DNA of 64,000 bases from Bettongia penicillata ogilbyi (Eukaryota > Chordata > Mammalia > Diprotodontia > Potoroidae), in contig JAJHZJ010000121.1 in the NCBI GenBank assembly GCA_023548195.1, forward strand, positions 3,534,220 through 3,598,219, in the 5' to 3' direction. The notes below the pieces were generated by a model. It was not told the DNA's origin. It made no database searches and saw only the letters and a list, made by a program, of their open reading frames with translations. The translations under genes were made by a program, and so were the position numbers. Within the stretch, counting starts at the first letter, position 1; each line of letters begins with the position of its first letter. This document shows, piece by piece, positions 21,976 to 34,089 of this stretch.

Positions 21976-22424
21976 ATTCTTCCATATGAATAGTTGTCTT
22001 TGTGAGAAAGTATTTCCAGTGGTCATTACCATTAGAACTAAGTGTGTGTGAAATAAACTAAATTTAGAACTAGAGCTTTGAAAGGTTAAATTACAAAGTG
22101 TTAAACTAAAATTTCCAAAAGTAATGAAACATATTCAATCACATTGGATTAAAACTACATTGTGATGATTACAACATTAATATTATCAATAACAATATTT
22201 TAGTCAGAGTAAAATGCTTTTTATAGCATGAATAAATAAAATAAAAATAATTTTAAATATTGTTATTCTCTTAAAATTTTCTTTTATGCATATATGATAT
22301 ACATAATATATTAACACTGTAATATGTTATATAATTTCTAAATGAATAAATGTGCAGATACTGGGGTTGCATGCTCAAATATTTTACTAATAGTGTTACA
22401 TGATGAAAAAATTTGGAGACCTCT
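21976..22424. other. AT-rich, no recognised feature
   Basis: Very AT-rich, with TATATGATATACATAATAT near 22290. Nothing is recognised. Confidence 0.45.
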
Positions 22425-22554
22425 GGTGTAGTAGATAGACCAATGGCTGTGTAGTCAAGAAATTTGTATTCAGAACACTACCCTGAACACTTTTTTGTCG
22501 AGCTTCAGTTTTAACATTTTTTTTAAATGGAGGTAATAATATCTACAATATTTA
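22425..22554 (+). mobile_element. MIR, 5' part (split by RTE)
   Basis: Forward MIR 5' two-thirds. It continues at 23069 after the RTE insertion: '...GGTAATAATATCTACAATATTTA' on the left side, 'CCCATAGAGTTGTTGTGAGG' on the right. Confidence 0.7.
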
Positions 22555-23068
22555 GATGCTCGCACCTTAGGAGGAAAGGTATGGCAGAACTGGACAGCAT
22601 ACTAAAAAGCAGAGACATCACCTTATTGACAAAGATCCATATAGTCAAATGGGTTTTCCAGTAGCAATGTATGGCTATGTGAGTTTAACTTTAAGGAAAG
22701 CTGAGTACTGCAGAATCAACACTTTTGACAAGACATTTGAGAGTCCCTTGGACATCGAGTAGATCAAATCAATTAATACTTAAAGAAATTATTTCAGACT
22801 ACTGATTGGAAGGTCAAATACTGAAGATGAAACTTAAATACTTTGCTCACATAATGAGAAGGTAGGATTAATTGGAAAAGACCCTGATGTTGGGAAAGAT
22901 TCAAAGCAAAAAGAGAAGAGAGTGGCAGAGAAATAGGTGGATAGATTATATCATGAAACAACGAACGTGCACTTGTAAAGACTTTGAGAGGTAGTGAAGG
23001 ATAGAAAGGCTTGGTGTGCTATGGTTCAAGGAGTCACAAAAAGTTAGACATGGCTGAAAGATGGAACA
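22555..23068 (+). mobile_element. RTE/BovB-type LINE 3' end
   Basis: 514 bp of the C-terminal end of an RTE-clade (BovB-like) LINE ORF, 5'-truncated. In broken frames one can read the order 'LDSILKSRDITLLTKIHI' and a worn 'VKWVFPVAMYGYVSLTLRKA', then 'KTLMLGKIQSKKRREW', then a final 'AWCAMVQGVTKS.RHG', the typical end of BovB. A perfect 10-bp duplication ACAATATTTA (22545-22554 and 23069-23078) marks an insertion into a MIR. Short CAAC end instead of poly(A), as usual for RTE. Confidence 0.8.
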
Positions 23069-23150
23069 ACAATATTTACCCCATAGAGTTGTTGTGAGGA
23101 TAAAATGAGATATGCAGAAGATGCTTAAAGTAAATGTTAGTAATTAATCA
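23069..23150 (+). mobile_element. MIR, 3' part (split by RTE)
   Basis: Continuation of the MIR at 22425-22554. The first 10 bases are the duplicated target. Confidence 0.65.
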
Positions 23151-23454
23151 TCAGCAAGTACTTATTAAGTATCTACTAGAGGAATATTAAAGGAAGAACT
23201 ATGTAGTATGTTGTTTACCTAGACATTGTGGAAAAAACCCTAGGAAACAGAGAAAATAGATATAATGACGATCCTTCAGTTGGGTAGCTTTCTGTTTTCT
23301 GAGTGAGCTCTAGGCTGATTTGGAACCCAAGCCAGGTCATAGCCTGAGTGGAGGCCCTGGGTCTCATGAACTGCTGCTGTCTTACAGAAGACAAGTATAA
23401 GGAAGTTTTCTTTAAATGCTCACAGTCACAAAAGGCTTCCAAAGTATTTTTCTA
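23151..23454. other. No recognised feature
   Basis: About 300 bp with no gene or repeat I recognise. Confidence 0.4.
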
Positions 23455-23514
23455 AGGACTAACAGTAATAATAGCAACAACAAACTGTTTCCATTTCTAC
23501 AACACTTTAATTCT
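23455..23514 (-). mobile_element. MIR fragment (split by L1 tail)
   Basis: 'CAACAACAAACTGTTTCCAT' and 'CTACAACACTTTAATTC'. It continues at 23851 on the other side of the L1 tail. Confidence 0.45.
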
Positions 23515-23850
23515 TTTTTTTAGGTTTACTTTTCCTCCCAAGATTTATTCATTTATTTGTTTTCAGTTTTCAACATTCACTTCCATAAGTTCTCCCTTTC
23601 CCTCCCCAAGAAGGCATGCAAACTTATATGGTCTCTACACATACATTCCTATTAAATACATATACACACCAGTCATGTTGCATAGAAGAATTGTAACAAA
23701 TGGGAGAAACCATGAGAAAAACAAAACAGAACACAATGAAACATAACAAAAAAGAAAATAGTTTACTTCATTCTGTGTTCCAACTCTGTAGTTCTTTCTC
23801 TGGATGGGGATGGCATTTTGCATCATGAGTCCTTTGGAAATGTTTTAGGT
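23515..23850 (-). mobile_element. L1 3' UTR, short 5'-truncated copy
   Basis: Reversed L1 3' UTR: 'CATTTATTTGTTTTCAGTTT', 'CTCCCTTTCCCTCCCCAAG', 'GTAGTTCTTTCTCTGGATGG', 'GAGTCCTTTGGAAATGTTTT'. Inserted into a MIR. Confidence 0.75.
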
Positions 23851-24010
23851 CCTTGCAAATAATGCTATAATTCTGTAAGGTTTACAAAGCGCTCTTCTCA
23901 CAAGCACTGTGGGATGTCTACATTATAAGGTATTTCTATTTTCATTTTATATATGAAGAAATTAAGAACTGGAAAAGTGAAGTGATTTTTCCCATGATCA
24001 CCGAATTATG
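23851..24010 (-). mobile_element. MIR fragment (continuation)
   Basis: 'GGTTTACAAAGCGCTCTTCT', 'GTGGGATGTCTACATTATAA', 'GAAGAAATTAAGAACTGG': reversed MIR order. Confidence 0.6.
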
Positions 24011-24109
24011 AGGTGAGCTGGCTTGGTGTTTGTTCATATCAAATCCCCACTTTACATAAATTTGGTTGTTCCCTATGCCTAGAGAGCTCTTTTCCCTCAT
24101 GGTTGAGTT

Positions 24110-24345
24110 TCCCTGGTTTTCTGTAAGATTCAGCTCAAAGCTCATAATCTTCAGGAAGCCTTTCCCAGTTCCCTCAGTTGCTGGGACCTTCTTTTTAGAT
24201 TACCTGTACAATTGTGTATGTATTTAGCTATTTGCATGTTGTCTCTTCCATTAGAATATGAGCATCTTGAAGGAAGGAATCGTTTTTGCCTTTCCTTATC
24301 TCAACCATACCTGACGTACAGGAAACGCTTATAGACACTTGTTGT
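24110..24345 (+). mobile_element. L2-type LINE 3' end
   Basis: 'AAGATTCAGCTCAAAGCTCA', 'GGAAGCCTTTCCCAGTTCCC', 'GAATATGAGCATCTTGAAGG', and a worn 'CTGACGTACAGGAAACGCTT' end. Confidence 0.7.
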
Positions 24346-24589
24346 CATTCGCTTGATATAACTTTGGTGGAGTGAGGAATCAGTCTTTGTCTATGGAAGG
24401 AATCCTTCTTTGAATCTCTGACCATACCAGCATAGCACCTTAAACGTAATTGATTGCTTAAGTATAGGAGATTGCTCACAAAGTATTTACTGACTTTCAG
24501 GAGACTTGAGTTAGAATCCTGGCTGTAACACCTCCTGGCTATATGATCATGGACAAATCTGTTTCCATGAGTGTAAAATAGAGATAGGT

Positions 24590-24845
24590 GCCAGGGTGGC
24601 ACTGTAGTGGATAGAGTGCCAGACCTGGAGTCAAAAAATCTCATCTTCCTGAGTTCAAACCTTATCAGACACTCACTAGCTGCGTGACCCTGGGCAAGTT
24701 GCTTAACCCTGTTTTCCTCAGTTCTTCATCTGTAAAAATGGACTGAAGAAGGAAATGGCAAACCATCCAGTATCCTCATCAAGAAAACTCTATGTGGGGT
24801 CATGATGAGTCAGATATAATTGAAATAACTGAACAACAATAGGAG
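24590..24845 (+). mobile_element. tRNA-headed SINE, full length
   Basis: Complete forward copy: head 'GGTGGCACTGTAGTGGATAG', B-box region 'GAGTTCAAACC', 'GTGACCCTGGGCAAGTTGCT', 3' domain 'GGTCATGATGAGTCAGATAT' and an AACAACAATA end. Confidence 0.88.
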
Positions 24846-25031
24846 ATGATATTTTCATAGTCTAGTGCAAAGATTCTTGTCAGGAAACCATTTGGAAACC
24901 TTAAAGCAGCATAGAAACATGATTTCTTAATAATAGATATCAATTAGGGAAAATCCTTCTTGAAAATGATGGTAAAATGATAACTGATCTTTTGTAATGT
25001 TTTATGCAACTTGTTCATCAGAAGTGTTTGT

Positions 25032-25724
25032 CCTACCAATGCATTGTTGAGGAAGTTGTGAACTGATCCAACCATTCTGGAGAACAATTTGAATCTATGC
25101 CCAAAGGGCTGTAAAACTGTGCATACCCTTTGAATCAGTAACATCAATGCTAGGTCTATATCGCAAAGACATCAAAAAAAAAAAAAGGAAAAAGGATACA
25201 AAAACAATCGTACAAAAATAATTAAAGCAGATCTTTTTGTGGTGGCTAAGAATTGGAAATCAAAGTGATATCAATCAGTTAGGGAATGACTAAACAAGCT
25301 ATGGTATATGATTGTAATGGAATATCATGGTGCTGTAAGAAATGAGAAGCAGGATGATTTCAGAAAAACCTGGAAAGACTTATATGAACTGATGCATAAT
25401 GAGATGAATGGAACCAGGAGAACTCTGTACACAGTAACAGCAATGTTGTTCAATGAAGAACTGTGAATGACTTAGTTATTCTCAGCAATACACTGTTCCA
25501 AGACAATTTCAAATTATGGACTAAGGATGAAGCATACTATCTGCTCCAGTGAAAGAATGGATGTTGATTGAATACAGACTGAAGAACACTATTTTTCACT
25601 TTCATTTTTTCTTTTATTTGAATCTTCTTATACAAAATGACTAATATGGAATTGTTTTACATAATTGCAAAAAATGCAATTGGAAAATATTTTTAAACAA
25701 TAAAAATACAATAAAACATAAAAA
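25032..25724 (+). mobile_element. L1 3' end, 5'-truncated
   Basis: Forward L1 tail with ORF2 C-terminal coding blocks ('GAGAACAATTTGAATCTATG', 'GAATTGGAAATCAAAGTGAT') and 3' UTR, ending in an A-rich AATAAAAATACAATAAAACAT tail at about 25700-25724. Near-perfect 12-bp duplications AGAAGT(G/A)TTTGT flank it at 25020-25031 and 25725-25736. The frame is broken throughout. Confidence 0.85.
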
Positions 25725-26036
25725 AGAAGTATTTGTACTTAGAGAGATTTTTTTTTAAGATCCAGAAGATACCAATACACAAATCTAAGACAAATGCTTC
25801 TCCCTCCTAATTCAATGAACTATTAGGATAAACACAGAAGCCCCAGGTCCACCATTAAGTCTTCAGTACATAGTTTCAGTCCTGCTTGCAAGTAAAGAGT
25901 TGTTATAATCCATCAGAATTTTCCTATCTTCCAAAACAGGCAACTTTTTCTACGCACCTGCTCTGTCTTTCTATTTCCTTTTTAGAGATCTTTCCAAGGA
26001 AAGATAAATAGATTACTTCTTTCCCCTTCCCCCTCT

Positions 26037-26038
<2 letters not shown>

Positions 26039-26083
<45 letters not shown>

Positions 26084-26088
26084 CACAC
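26039..26088 (+). repeat. (CA)n microsatellite
   Basis: About 24 CA units with a single CG interruption near 26077. Confidence 0.97.
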
Positions 26089-28099
26089 CCCACATTCTCA
26101 AAAGAGAGCATGACTGATGTCTGCTTTTGTGTCTCCTAAGAGGGTTTGGAATGTCATCTCAGACACACAAGAATAAGGGCAGGGAGAGGGAGAAATAAGA
26201 GTAAAGAGTTTTGTCTTCTCTTTTAACCAAGAATGCATCATTACAAAAGTGGCCCAGAGAGAGTAACCCGAGTTCATGAAGGAGCAAGGAGTTCAGAGGG
26301 CAGCTCGCCCCTCACACCTGTAAGTTATTAATGATCTTTGAAGTGAGTGTTGATGGGGGTACTTGTACATTTGAGCTGCTTCATATGTATGTGTACTCAG
26401 TACAGTCAGAGAACTGCTTGACTTCTGGAGCCTTCAAATATCTTCAAGCTGAATCAGAGATCAAACAGCAAAATCCATGACTTGGGGATATCATGTGGCT
26501 CTGTAACATCCGGAAGGACCTGGAGTGTAGGCACCAAAGCACAAATAATGGAGTTTTCCTAACTTCAGAGGTATAACACTACTTTCATACTCTCCATTTT
26601 CTTAAGACTTTGAAATAACAAAATGAAAAATTCTTACAGATGAAATAAAGCATACTTATTTTTCATTTAAAGGCTTCTAAACAGTAGATAGTACACAAAC
26701 TTAATGTTTTCTTCTCAATAGTTGCTAGATAATCATGTGATGAAAGTGTTTACCTAACTCAGGCGATGAATCCTTGAGTCAAAGACCTTGTCTTTCTCTG
26801 TTTTGTTGTGAATATATATGCTGTTTTCACTTAACAGATATTATGAGGCCAATTTTCCCTCTTGCTTAAGGGGGAGAGGATTCACATAAATACATTCTTG
26901 TAGGAACACTTCGTACATTTACACAAAGGTGTGAAATATGTGTCTATGGTTGATACAGCATTTGTGGTTGTCTCTTCCCTCCCCCATTAGCATTTATAGT
27001 CATATAACTTTGAATTATTTTTCATAGTTAATCACTCAAAATGTCCTCTAACCAATGGTAAATCTTGTTATAAAGATAATCTAATGTTTTAATGTAGTGG
27101 TATCAAGAGACGATCCTAAAAAATTTGGTGGAAAATTATAATCTTGATTTCTCTAAAAAGATTTACTTTAGATAGGCTTGTCATTGACTACTTTGTTTGA
27201 AGACCATTTATTTGAGCTTTAGAGTTAAATTCAGCTGATCATTATTCTAATTCTGATAAATAAATGCTTTCAGTGATCCCAAACTTGTCCCTGAAACATC
27301 CTATCTTTTTTACAGCAATATTCCTCCAGAAATATTTCTATTGATAATCATGGAATACTGTGGTCTCTGAAGAATCAAAATTGCAGGTCACTAAAGGGTC
27401 ATTGAGAAACAGTGGGCATAAGTAGGTTGCAGTATATTATGAATGATAAATTGAGAACACAGAGTGGGATAAAAAAAGATCATCAAAGAGCTAGATGACG
27501 GGAAAAGAAGTGGCCAGTTATATAGCCAAAGTGAAAGATTGCAGATGTGTGTTTCATTGGTACCCCCATAAAGTCAAGAGGTCAAAAGAAAGGTTCTCAG
27601 CAGGTTGGAAGGAACCCCTGTCGAGGAATTTACTGGAGGACATGGATGAGAGCCACACAGGATGAAAAGGTGTGGATGGGTTTTGATGTGCATTCTTAAG
27701 GGGAACTCCCACATGGATAAGACCAGAGTTTATTGTCCCCTCTGCACATGATTCCCATACCATATATTTCTTCTAATATGGTTCTCTCCTCTGAGTTCCA
27801 CTTCCCACATTTTCAATTTCCTGAAATATTTTCCCACCATCTAGTTCAAATTCTGCCTGTACCTTGAAATTTGTCTGTAATGTTTCCATCAAATAGTCAT
27901 CCAGATACTCTGAAGATTTCAAGTAACTTCCTTCTACCTACGGCAGCTTTTCCATTTTTGGATAGCTAAAATTAATAAGAAACTTTTACTTATGTTGAAC
28001 AGCAAGCTTCCTCTAGCTCTATGGATCATGTGAACTAATTGTTGGGAACTCATTTAGGGCAGCTAAGTACCCTTTCATCCCGTCATTGGGAATGTAGGA
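26089..28099. other. No recognised feature (2 kb)
   Basis: The longest stretch in the window in which I see neither a repeat family nor a gene. Base composition is less skewed than its surroundings up to about 26.6 kb. A splice-donor-like CTGTAAGT at 26320-26327 is not supported by an open frame or acceptor. Confidence 0.5.
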
Positions 28100-28215
28100 G
28101 CCTACTCAGAGCAGACACACTCCTTCATTTCGGAGATGGAGAGACTGAGGTTCAAAGAAGTTAATAATTCTCCCAATATCTATCAGGCAGCAAGTGACAG
28201 AGCCAAGCTTTGGAT
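28100..28215 (-). mobile_element. MIR fragment
   Basis: 'GAGATGGAGAGACTGAGGTT', 'GGCAGCAAGTGACAGAGCCA', 'GGATCCACATCCTGTTATTC': reversed MIR core and end. Confidence 0.6.
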
Positions 28216-28639
28216 CCACATCCTGTTATTCCAAATCCTTTCTATGTCCTCATACCATTTGCCTATTCCTTATCCTGAATTTCAGTTCCTTGGTAACTTT
28301 TTTTGGATGTTCTGTCTTTTGCACCCTGAAGATCATTCTTAATACAGAAAATGGAAAGGAATAAGTAGACTATTCTGATCCTAACAGAATATATTTATTA
28401 GCTGTTAGATTATTCTGTCTCCTTCAAGGAGTAGTACCTAGTTCATAGACTTTCTCTATGTCTCAGTTAATATTTAAAGTAGTAATACTTGGGGACTTCA
28501 ATATACACGATGTCTTAAACATACTGACTTCCAGAGTGAATGTAAATAGTAGCTATTTCTCTATTGACTAGCAACCCAAGGGACCCTTTGTTGACTTGCT
28601 TCTTAAAGAGGTCTATTCACTGAATGGGCATAGTCTCAC

Positions 28640-28880
28640 TCAAAGGACAAGCTGGAAAGACCTTAGCTTAACGGGACCAAGGTCTCCCACTGCACCCTGG
28701 GTCATTTCCAGTCATCCTGATTGACATCTGGTCACTGGACCCAGGTGGTTCCGAAGGAGAAAGTGAGGCTAGTGACTTTGCATAGCTCTCCATCACTCAA
28801 ATCGGAGTTAATTGTAAGTCATGTCATCATCTCCCTGATATATGGTCCTCTTCAGGGGGAGACAAACAAAACAACTTTAC
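28640..28880 (+). mobile_element. Marsupial SINE of another family
   Basis: Compact block 'AAAGACCTTAGCTTAACGGG', 'CAAGGTCTCCCACTGCACCC', 'CTGGTCACTGGACCCAGGTG', 'GAGAAAGTGAGGCTAGTGAC', ending in 'GGTCCTCTTCAGGGGG' and an ACAAACAAAACAAC tail. The ordered blocks and A/C-rich tail look like a SINE that I remember from marsupial DNA, but I cannot name it safely. It lies inside the L2-like LINE. Confidence 0.6.
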
Positions 28881-29627
28881 TCTAGTTCAGTCACTCAAAG
28901 CCACAAATGTTCACAACTCCAGGAATCAGAATCCTGAAATTTCTCTATCTGACCATAGCCTCCTATTCTTCCATTTCTTCCTGTGCCTCACTCTACAAAA
29001 TTATTCTCTGGATTCATCATGATTTCAAGTCATGTCCTTCTCTCCATTTTCTGAACCCCTGTCACCTTTGCTTCTGGTCTTACTCTTCTTTATTTTTAAT
29101 TAATTGGTGGAAAAATTAGCCATTTTAAATTTATGCTGTTTTTTTTCCCCATCAAATACCTTCCCTTCTTGTCTCTGCCAATTTTCTTTTCCAAACCCTG
29201 GGTCCTCCACTCCTGATTTTTCCATTTCCACTCATATGCTGCTGAATGCTAGCTGGAGGAAGCAACTCAATCACCCTATCTCAGTCCGTTACAAATTTAC
29301 ATTTTCTATTCTCATCTGAGATCTCACCACTGTGTGGAACTACTCTTCCTTGATTACTTTTCTATCATACTTTTCACTGTGTATCTTAATCACTATCTAT
29401 TTTCTTCCTCCACTCAACAAAGAACTTTGCCTCTATCAGAAAAAATCATCTGTATGAGCTCACTTTCTCCCAAATTCTACATGCACATCCCCTGAACACT
29501 GTCACTTGTTCTCTTTTCCTTTGCTATAGTCTCTGAGGAAGAAATGGGTCCTTATTACCAATACCAGTCCCCATACTTGTGCTATTAATTAAATCCCCTC
29601 TCATTTCCTCCAAGAGATTGACCTTTA

Positions 29628-30083
29628 ATGATCTCTTCTCCACCTCTAATCTTTATCACTATCCTCAGATTCCATTGGATCATCATCCATGCCCCACCCT
29701 TTTATAGACCTAGGTGGCAAGACTTGGTCCTGGGCTCCCTTCTCTTCGGTCTCCATACCCTTTATCTTGGTACTCTGGTTAGCTCCTGTGGGTTCTGTTG
29801 TTATCTTTATGCAGATTATGCCCCAGATCTATATATCCTGTCATCAAAAGCTTGTCAGATGTTTCCCACTAGATATACTGTTTCAAAATCAGTATGTCTA
29901 AAACAAAATTCATTATTTTTCCTTCCAAATCTATATTTCTTCCTAATATTATCCCTATTTCTGTCAAAGTTGCCACTATCTATCCTTCTAGTTTCTCAGG
30001 TCTATAGTTTCAGGGTCAACACCAATTTTTCATTTTCCTCCACCTCACATATCCAGTTAGTTGCTATGTCCAGTCAATTTTAG
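29628..30083 (+). pseudogene. L2-like reverse transcriptase fragment (YADY)
   Basis: A 151-codon stretch that happens to stay open. Residues 36-70 match the catalytic core of CR1/L2 reverse transcriptase (GSLLFGLHTLYLG...CCYLYADYAPDLYI). The active-site YADD has become YADY at codons 61-64 (29808-29819), so the second aspartate is lost. Downstream 'KLPLSILLVSQVYSFRV' matches the region before the thumb. The ATG is not a real start. No product is expected. Confidence 0.65.
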
Positions 30084-30344
30084 CTCCATGACATCTCTCC
30101 CATCTGTTCTCTCTATTCAAATAGCCACTATTCTAATTTAGGTTCTCATCATCTTTGACCCAGATTACTGTAACAGCTTCCTAACTGGTCTCCCTTCCAC
30201 ACAACTGCCATATTGATTTTTTTATATTTAATTTTAACTTTGGGTTTTCCCAATTTCATGTAAACAAAATACTTTAATATTCATTTTTTTAAAAAAATTG
30301 AGTTCTAAATTCTCTCCCCACATCTTTTCTGCCCTCCTTTTTTT

Positions 30345-30515
30345 AAGTTTTTTTTTTTTTTGGAGGGGAGAAGGCAAGGCAGTTAGGGTAAGGTGACTTG
30401 TCCAAGGTCACACAGCTAGAAAGTGTCAAGTGTTTGAGACTGGATTTGAATTCAGATCCTTCTGGCTCTAGGATCAGTGCTCTATTGACAGTGTCACTCA
30501 CCTGCCCCTCCACCT
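30345..30515 (-). mobile_element. tRNA-headed SINE nested in L1 3' UTR
   Basis: 'GGTCACACAGCTAGAAAGTG', 'CTGGATTTGAATTCAGATCC', 'GTGCTCTATTGACAGTGTCA' then CCTGCCCC. The reversed SINE lies between L1 parts ending CTGCCCTCC and resuming CCACCTTTCTTTGAG. A T run precedes it, which is its reversed A-tail. Confidence 0.8.
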
Positions 30516-30899
30516 TTCTTTGAGAAGGCAAACAATTTGATGTAGATTATACATGTGCAGGCATGCAAAACATTTCTACATTAGCAAAGTTGCAAAAGAA
30601 AACACAGACAAAAAAACTCCAAGAATAATAAAAAAATTTTTTTTTAAAGTATGCTTCACTCTGCATTCAGGCTCTATCAGTTCTTTCTCTGGAGGTGAAT
30701 AGCACTTTTTCATCATAAATCATTTGGGATTGTCTTTGCTCATTGTATTAGTGAGAATAGCTAAGTTATTTCTATTGTACAATATTGCTGTTACTGTATG
30801 CCATGTTCTCCTGGTTCTGCTCACTTTACTTTGTATCAATCCATGTAAATCTTCTCAGGTTTTTCTGGTATCATCGTGCCATTTAGCACAGTAGTATTC

Positions 30900-33600
30900 C
30901 ATTACAATCATGTACCACAACTTGTTCAACCATTCCTCAACTGACTGGCATCTCAATTTCCAATTCTTTGCCACCACAAAAAGAGCTTCTATAAATATGT
31001 TTCCACATATAAATCCTTTCTTTTTCCTTTGATTTCTTTGGGATACAGACCTAGAAGTGGTATTGTTGGGACAAAGGTATGGACATTTTTATAGCCCTTT
31101 GGGCATAGTTCCAAATTATTCTCCAGACTGATTGGATCAATTCACAACGTCCCAAATGGTGCATTAGTGTCTGTTTTTCTCACATCCCTTCCAACATTAG
31201 TCATTTTCCTTTTCTGTCATATTGGTCAATCTGATAGGCAATCTGATAGTAAAGAGATTCCTTAGTGTTGTTTTAATTTGCATTTCTCTAATCAATAGTT
31301 ATTTAGAACATTTCTTCATGAAACTATAAGATATCTTTGGTTTCTTTTTCTGAAAACTGCTTGTTCATATGCTTTGACCATTTATCAATTGAGGAATGAC
31401 TGGTACTCTTATGTGTCAGAACGTGACAGTCAGAATGTGACAGTTCTCTATATGTTTGAGAAATGAGACCTTTATTAGGGAACCAGTGTAAAATATTCCC
31501 CAGTTTTCTGTTTTCCTTCTAATATTGGCTAAATTGACTTTGGGCAAAAACTTTTAAATTTAATATAATCAAAATTATCCATTTTACATGCCATCATGAT
31601 CTTTATATCTTGTTAGTCATAAACTCTTTCCTTATCCATAAATCAGGCAGGTAAAATATCCTATGCTCCCCTAATTTGCCTATGATATCACTCTTTATGT
31701 CTAAATCATGCACCCATTTTGACAATATCTCAATGTATAGTGTATGTTGGTCTATACATAACTTCTACCAAACTGTTTTCTAGTTTTCCCAGCAATTTTT
31801 GTCAGGTGGTGATTTCTTGTCCCAAAATCTTGGACCTCTGGATTTGTCAAACACTATGATCATTTACTATTGTATATTATTTACCCAATCTATTCCATTG
31901 ACCCGCTACTCTGTTTCTTAGCCACTATCAGATTGTTTTGATAAGTACTACTTTGTGATATTGTCTTAGATCTGGTACAGCTAAGCAAACTTCTTTCACA
32001 TTTTTTTCATTGATTCCCTTGATATTCTTGATCTATTGCTCTTTCAGATGAATTTTCTTATTATTTTTTCTATCTTTATAAAATGGGTTTTTTTGGTATG
32101 TTGATTGGTATGGCACTGAATAATTAATTTAGGTAAAATTTTCAATTTTTTTATTGGCTTGGTCTACCCAAGAGCAATTAATATTTTTCCAGTTGTTTAA
32201 ATCTGATTTTATTTGTGTGAAAAAATTTTATAACTCTGTTCATATAGTTCCTGAGTTTGTCTTGGCAGGTAGACTCCCAAGTATTTTGTATTGTCTGCAG
32301 TTATTTTAAATGGAATTTCTTTATCTATCTCTTCCTGCTGGACTTTTTTTGGTAACATATAGAAATGCTAATGAATTTATGTGGGTTTATTTTATATCCT
32401 GAAACTTCACTGAAGTTGTTAATTATTTCAGCTAGTTTTTTAGTTAATTCTCTAAGTATACCATTATATTTTCTAAAAAGAGTGATGATTTTATTTCCTG
32501 ATTACCTATTCTAATTCCTTAAATTTTTTTCCTCATCTTATTGCTATAACTAGCATTTCTAGAACAACATTGAATAATAGTAGTGATATTATTATCATCT
32601 TTACTTTGTTCCTGATCTTTTTGGGAAGCCTTCTAGTTTATCTCAATTACAGACAATGCTTGCTGATGATTTTAGATTAGATAAAGGAAAATTCCATTTA
32701 TTCCTATGTTTTCTAGTGTTTTTAATAGGAATTAGTACTGTGTTTTGTCAAAAGTTTTTTCTGTACCTGTTGAAATAACTGCATGACTTTTGTTGGTTTT
32801 GTTATTGAGATAGCAAGTTATGCTGATAGTTTGTTTTCCTAATATTGAACCAGCCCTTCATTCCTGGTAATTCCTATGCAATCATAGTGCATGATCTTTG
32901 TGATAAATTGTTGTATTCTCCTTGCTAATATTTTATTTATTTTTGCATCAATATTCATCAAGGAAATTGATCTATAGTTTTCTTTTTCTGTTTTTCCCTT
33001 CCTGGTTTAAGTGTCAGCACCATATTTGTGTCATAAAAAGAATTTGGTAAGACTCTTTGCCTATTTTTCCAAATAGTTCACATAGTATTGGAATTGTTCT
33101 TTAAAATGTTTGGTGAAATTTATTTATGAATCTATCTGGTTCTAGGGATTTTTTCTTGGGGAGCTCATTCATGGTTTGTTCATTTTTTTCTAATATGGGA
33201 TTATTTAAGTATTTTATTTCATCTTCTGTTAATCTGAGCAATTTATATTTTTGTAAATATTCATCAATTTCACTTAGATTATTAGATTTATTAGCATATA
33301 ATTGGGTAACATAGCCTAATAATTGCTTTAATTTCCTCTCAATTTGGTGGTTAATTTACCATTTTTATTTTTGATATTGTCAATTTAGTTTTCTTTTTTT
33401 TAAATCAAATTGACAAATAGTTTATTTTGTTTTTTCCCCTAAAACCAGCTTCTAGTTTCATCTATTAATCCAGTAATTTCCTTATCTCTCCTTTGATTTT
33501 CAGGAGTTCCAACTTGGTGTTTAATTGGGGATTTTTAATTTGTTATTTTTCTAGTTTTTTTAAATTGCAAGTCCAATTCATTGATCTTCTCTGTCCTCCT
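30900..33600 (-). pseudogene. L1 ORF2 (reverse transcriptase) remnant
   Basis: Covers the RT domain, the cysteine-rich end and the C-terminus of L1 ORF2. Landmarks are the block 'TTGCATCAATATTCATCAAG' (32943-32962), which encodes the region around the conserved L1 RT palm, 'CCTGAAACTTCACTGAAGTT' (32399-32418), and the C-terminal 'CCACTATCAGATTGTTTTGA' near 31922. Stops and indels are frequent. A local duplication TCAGAA(C/T)GTGACAG (31417-31443) lies within it. The endonuclease part that should lie 5' of about 33600 is missing. Confidence 0.75.
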
Positions 33601-34089
33601 CAAAAGTGTGTTTTGGTTCTAACCACTATCTTCTTTGATCCACCCTACCTTCTATCAAACACCTTTTTCTCTTATTTCATTATCTTTCTACTTCCCTGTA
33701 GGTAAGACAGATTTCTATACTGCACTGAATGTGTATTTTATTCTCCCTTTGAACCAATTCCAGTGAAAATAAGATTCAAGTGTTGCCCACCATGCTTGCA
33801 TCTTCCCCTCTATTGTAAAAGTTCTTACTTTCGCACCTCTTTTCTGTGAGATAATTTTCCCTTCCCTTCTTCTCCCTTCCCCCTTATCCCAGTGCATCCC
33901 TTTTTCTCACCTCTTATTTTTTGAAGTCATCCCATTATAGTCAACTCACACTCGTGATCTCTATTTATGTATGCTGCCCTAATAATGATAAAATTCTTAG
34001 TGCTTACAATGATCATCTTCCCATACGGGAATATAAACATTTTAACTTTACTGAATCCCATATGATGTTTTTTTCATGTTTATCTTTTT

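Larger units (their letters stand above)
28480..30195 (+). mobile_element. L2-like LINE remnant, interrupted by a SINE
   Basis: Long worn LINE of the CR1/L2 kind, running from the end of the endonuclease ('GGGGACTTCAATATACACGA', GDFNIH-like, near 28490) to the reverse transcriptase. It stops at 'CTTCCTAACTGGTCTCCCTT' (30178-30197), which is well short of the L2 3' end, where the minus-strand L1 begins. A SINE sits at 28640-28880. Confidence 0.65.

Noticed and set aside
26320..26327. Splice-donor-like CTGTAAGT
   Set aside because: No open frame or acceptor upstream. Such strings occur often by chance.
31413..31444. Tandem TCAGAA(C/T)GTGACAG as a possible regulatory repeat
   Set aside because: A local slippage duplication inside dead L1 ORF2.
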